Source: Rhynochetos jubatus (lineage: Eukaryota > Chordata > Aves > Eurypygiformes > Rhynochetidae). Taken from it: DNA of 64,000 nt. Shown here piece by piece: positions 60,480-64,000 of this stretch (position 1 is the stretch's first letter; every line of letters begins with the position of its first letter). The notes below the pieces were generated by a model that saw only the letters and a program-made list of their open reading frames with translations, ran no database searches and had not been told where the DNA came from. A program made the translations under genes and the position numbers. The DNA lies in the NCBI GenBank assembly GCA_027574665.1, contig CM050690.1:73575433-73639432 (forward strand), in the 5' to 3' direction.

Positions 60480-60536
60480 GTTTACCAGGAAATGCCTGTG
60501 TTCGTGTGCCTGTGTTCGTTTACCAGGAAATGCCTG
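60480..60536. repeat. Nested direct duplication (19 bp at 38-bp spacing)
   Basis: GTTTACCAGGAAATGCCTG occurs at 60,480-60,498 and again, identically, at 60,518-60,536. The intervening sequence contains a second tandem pair, a TGCCTGTGTTCGT-type 14-bp unit repeated twice. Identity of the copies suggests a recent slippage or duplication event. Confidence 0.9.
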
Positions 60537-60711
60537 CTTTTGGGAAGGAAAAGGCATCTCACCCCTGAAAGCTTCCTCGCTACGAGACTCCGAACATTGC
60601 TGATGGAGCTGCAGCAGTGAGAATGCTGCTTTCCAGAGGCCGGGAAAGGTCTGACCAAAGTGGTGGTCTGGAAGGAAAAGTCAAATTCTGTCCTTAAGTG
60701 AACCTCCAAGT

Positions 60712-60782
60712 GGGTTTTTTGGAGTATTTTTGGGTTGGGGTTTTTTTTTTTGTGATGGTGGTATTGGTTTGGGGGTTTTTTT
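60712..60782. repeat. G/T-rich low-complexity tract
   Basis: Runs of T (up to 11) alternate with GGTTTGGGG-like groups. A similar T/G tract is at 11,760-11,822 and its A/C-rich complement at 10,741-10,824. Confidence 0.8.
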
Positions 60783-63700
60783 GCTACTGAAAAGAAAAAG
60801 TATTGCTTGTGCAAATCCTTGTAAAGAAAGAGCAGGGAATTTCCTTTGGAGTGAGCCTGCCTGAAACTCGATACGTCTCAGATGTGTGTTAACAGAGAAA
60901 TGAAAAGATTGTGCCATAAAGTGATAGGGGATAATGAGTTTAATCTACTATTACGTTGTCCTGGGAGACAAGAGCTGGGGCAAGGGTATTGGCAATAACG
61001 CTATGCTTCGCATGATAACAACAGCAAATACCACCTGAACACGCTTCCCCGGGGAGGGGTGGAAGGATCTGTTTCCAGAGAGTCCCCAGGAAGCTGGAGC
61101 GAGGCAACCAAGAGACGCAGGGCTGGGGCAAGACGGTGGGATATTTGCAGGTGAGCAGTGCATGACAGCTCCATGTTTTCTGCAGCTTCAGCTCTGCCCT
61201 TCCAGGCAGTGGCCCAGCTGAAGTGGACAACGCTGGGCTCTTAACCTCACTGTGATCGCGAGGAAATGCAGTAAAGAAAACGTGACTTTAATAACATCAG
61301 TGAGATGTCTGACCCGGAGCCTGAATGAACAAATCTTTAGCTTCTCTGCCGACAAAGGTAGATGGGTGGTGATTTGCCACTGCACCGGACACGGGGATTT
61401 TAAAGGATGCTGATAGGGGTGAGCGCTGCCTTGGACCTGGTCCTGGGAGGCTTCACTGGTAAGCAGGGTTTTTGCAGGTGTGTTGTGAAAACGGAGAGGC
61501 TGAGGTCAGTACCTGGAAACTTAGCAGCTCCTAGAGACCAGAGAATCCAGGTCTTTACTCAAACACGACAATGATCTTTTAAAGAATGCACCGACCCACT
61601 GTCAAGGAAGCATCCTGTACCGTACCAGCATTTTGGGAGGCAGGGCACTCTTCTGGTTCGTAATGCTCCGAGTCTTTTTTAACTTCTGTTCCTATGTGGC
61701 ATTACCTTTCTTTTCTGGGCTGTGCTACGCTATGTGCATCTGGTGCAAAGCCCTGGATGTCCCCGTCCCCTCTGGGGCCGGAGAGCGTGTGGGTCAGTCT
61801 GTGGGGCCAGAAGTAGCCCGGCAGAGCTGGGTGCAGTCCATGTGGCTGGCAGCAGAGTGGGGCCAACTTCTGCTTCAAGAGAGGGGGGAACAGAGGAGGC
61901 TCGTAATTCAGAGTGCTGCTTAGTGTAGGACGTACGGGTATCTTTCTCCCCATCGCTGGAGTTTTCGGAGGTGTCAGTACCACCCCTGCTCTGCTCCCCA
62001 CACTGCTGGGTTCTGGGGGCGGCCCACCTGCCCTCCTTCGCCGGGGCGGGGACAACACGCCATGACTCAGTTTCCCAGTGGCTTGGGGAGCAGGGAAGGG
62101 TGGAGCGGGTCCGCAAAGGGTCAGAGGGAAGTTACAGCAGCTGGTAGGAAATGATGTGTTGGGGTGCTGCAGGGGGGCCCTACCCCATCCTGCCTGGAGA
62201 CGTGTATTTGTGGGGTGCAGTGGTGCAAGCCTGCTTTGTCTGCTGTGGAGCTGGTGCTGCAGGGCAGCTCCGTCCCATCCCAGCTGCAGAGATGGCATTT
62301 TTGGGTGGTGCAAAGCAGCCCTTGCTCCATATTGCCTTCTGTGCCAGGGATCATGCCAGGGCAGGGTGGGCTAACTGCACCTTTCATTCCCATGTGCAAG
62401 GGGTGGGAGTGGAGGCAGTGCCATGGCACTGCGTGTGATTTAGGGGCTGCTGCTCGGATGTGGGTCTGAGCTTATCTCTGACAAGGCAGGAATCAGGAGC
62501 GCTGTCTGCTCTCTCGCCTACGTGCAGGCCATGGAGGAAACAGCGTGGCATCCCTTGCTGTCTCTGCTTTGCACCTGGGCATGGAGCAATGGCTATACCC
62601 TGGGCAGGAGCAGAGGAGTGTTTGCAGGAGTGACAGGGGGAGTGCCCAGTCCCATCTGATTCCTTCCTCGCCCTTTTTTCCTTCCTTGCAGGCAAGAATC
62701 TGCCTGCATAGAGTGTGTTCGGTAATAAACCTGCTGAACTGAGAGCCGGCAGCATGAGACCAGCTGCAGCCCCAGTCATGCCGCATCCCCACGTACCTTG
62801 GTAGTAGTTTGAAGTGATGATGAGGACGGTCAGAGACACTGTCCCCCGCCCCATTGTGTATATACGACGTGTCCTGCAAGCCACCAGCGGATTGTCAGCA
62901 CAGCTTTTCCATAGGTCCCGCTCCCTGTGGGTGCTGCAACCTGCCTTGCTCCTGTGAAGCTGTTGATTTGAGGCAGTGCCCTAAGGGTTAAGCCACGGCT
63001 GTGGGGTAGGGTTTGTATGGGGAACAAAGAGGGCTTTTAAGGTCTGTGTTGGGCTAGGAATAGAGGGGATGGATTGAGCCTTTCCCAGTGTGTTGAATTA
63101 CAAAGGTCATGGAGACCCTTTTGCTGGGAGGCAGCGGCAGTTGAGGTCCCGGCTGGAGGTGGGGCAGAGAGAAAAGAAACTGTGAAGGTCAGCGAGAGCG
63201 GCTTCATGGGGAGCTTTAAGACCAGAGTGAAAACTGGAACTGTATCCTGGGATGAATGAGTGTTGAACACAAGGCTGGGAGCCAGAGGGACGGGACTGTA
63301 GGCTTTGTGCAGCCCTTCTGCCCTGGGATTTTTGGGTGGTTTAGTTTTGTTTCCTCCTCCCCCACAGCAGTGCATCTGCAGCTGCCCCTACAGAAGGTAC
63401 CTGAATTTGCATCCTCACTGGTGTAGCCGGCACTTGGGCCTCTCCAACCTGCTCTGAGCTGGTGAAGGCTGCAGAGGGTAAAAGGCAATGGCTGCAAGCG
63501 AGGATCTCTCCAAAATGCAGAAGAGGAGACAGTCCCAGGTCCCTGCAGGCACAGTTTGCGTTGACAGAAGAGGGAAGTTGACTTTTAAATGCCTGCCCAG
63601 GCTAAAACTGTTGTTTTTAATGTGTAATTAAGCAGGAAAGCCTAAATCTAGCTGCTTTCCTAACACCTCTGCGTAATGTCGTCTCTCAGCGTGCCCCATA

Positions 63701-64000
63701 GGGCAGAGCACCAGAGGGGCCAGCAAAAGAAGCTAGGGAAGGGGTGGATGCAAGGAACCTCTCTTTCCTTTCCCACAGCAAGGTGGAAAGAGAACACAGC
63801 TAGTTTCCACACTGAGATTCAGATGCTGTGAGCGAGCCAGCCAGCCCACCCCGGATGCATGCAAGGGCTGCAGGATGTGCTGAGTCAACAAGAGTATCCC
63901 CTTGCCGAGGGCAGGGGGCTGGTCAGGGCTGCCAAGACAATAGGGGTTCCCAGCTTGCAGGAAGGGTGAGCCCCAGCTGCAAACCACACGGTGGGCTTTC

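Larger units (their letters stand above)
53312..64000. other. GC-rich sequence with no recognised exon (presumed intron continuation)
   Basis: Open frames of up to 210 codons occur on both strands and overlap heavily; none resembles a known protein. Exon-like acceptor/donor pairs are at 53,484-53,523 (40 nt) and 57,673-57,803 (131 nt, with an in-frame stop), plus donors such as CACTG|GTAAGC near 61,456, but none carries recognisable coding sequence. A nested tandem duplication lies at 60,480-60,536 and a G/T-rich tract at about 60,712-60,782. No tRNA, snRNA or other RNA gene was seen. Confidence 0.45.

Noticed and set aside
63488..63631. Small frame starting MAASEDLSKMQKRRQ in good start context
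   Set aside because: It has 47 codons, no recognised homologue and no usable donor; such frames are frequent by chance.
1..64000. CRISPR arrays, operons, tRNA clusters, phage or bacterial mobile systems
   Set aside because: No spaced direct-repeat array, no tRNA-type B box in context and no compact gene run; all evidence points to vertebrate nuclear DNA.

Overview
The window looks like nuclear DNA from a bird. The best evidence is a set of 5'-truncated CR1 LINEs that still carry the avian-type 3' end (a TCCCTTCCAACCC block followed by ATTCTATG-like octamers). With them are older sauropsid-type CR1 relics, a MIR-like SINE, an L2-like LINE relic and a 5S-rRNA-derived relic. There are no mammalian Alu or L1 elements and no prokaryotic-style operons. 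Nearly all long open frames are chance or GC-driven frames. Only one short coding exon can be supported.

Layout. (1) 1-25,928 is AT-rich and is read as part of the very long first intron of a minus-strand gene. It holds only ancient, decayed CR1 pieces plus homopolymers and a few palindromes. (2) About 25,270-26,470 is a CpG island. On the minus strand it has a Kozak-context ATG followed by seven codons (MSLLCVR), one further base and a consensus GTGAGT donor. This fits exon 1 of UNC13B (Munc13-2), the presynaptic vesicle-priming factor, whose protein begins MSLLCVRVK. GC boxes and an exact-consensus RFX X-box lie just upstream. (3) 26,471-46,830 is intergenic, with five CR1 copies (one minus, four plus), a MIR-like SINE and an L2-like relic. 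GC content rises from about 39 kb. (4) About 46,830-48,950 is a second, larger CpG island. It has three CCAAT boxes, GC boxes, an E-box, a CRE-like site and an AP-1/antioxidant-type site. The G-rich plus strand suggests a promoter firing to the right. (5) From about 48.9 kb to the end the sequence is GC-richer, with one minus-strand CR1, a 5S-rRNA-derived relic and some exon-like fragments. I recognise no protein-coding exon there, so the rightward gene most likely has a non-coding first exon and an intron of more than 16 kb. From memory of mammalian synteny the head-to-head neighbour of UNC13B would be ATOSB (FAM214B), but nothing in the window proves it.

The picture is two genes pointing away from each other across about 21 kb of repeat-bearing intergenic DNA: UNC13B to the left and an unidentified gene to the right. 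UNC13B is Z-linked in birds as far as I recall, so the window is probably from chromosome Z. I found no new multi-gene system. The points most worth checking are the X-box in the UNC13B promoter, the orphan CpG-island promoter, and the old 5S, L2 and MIR relics.
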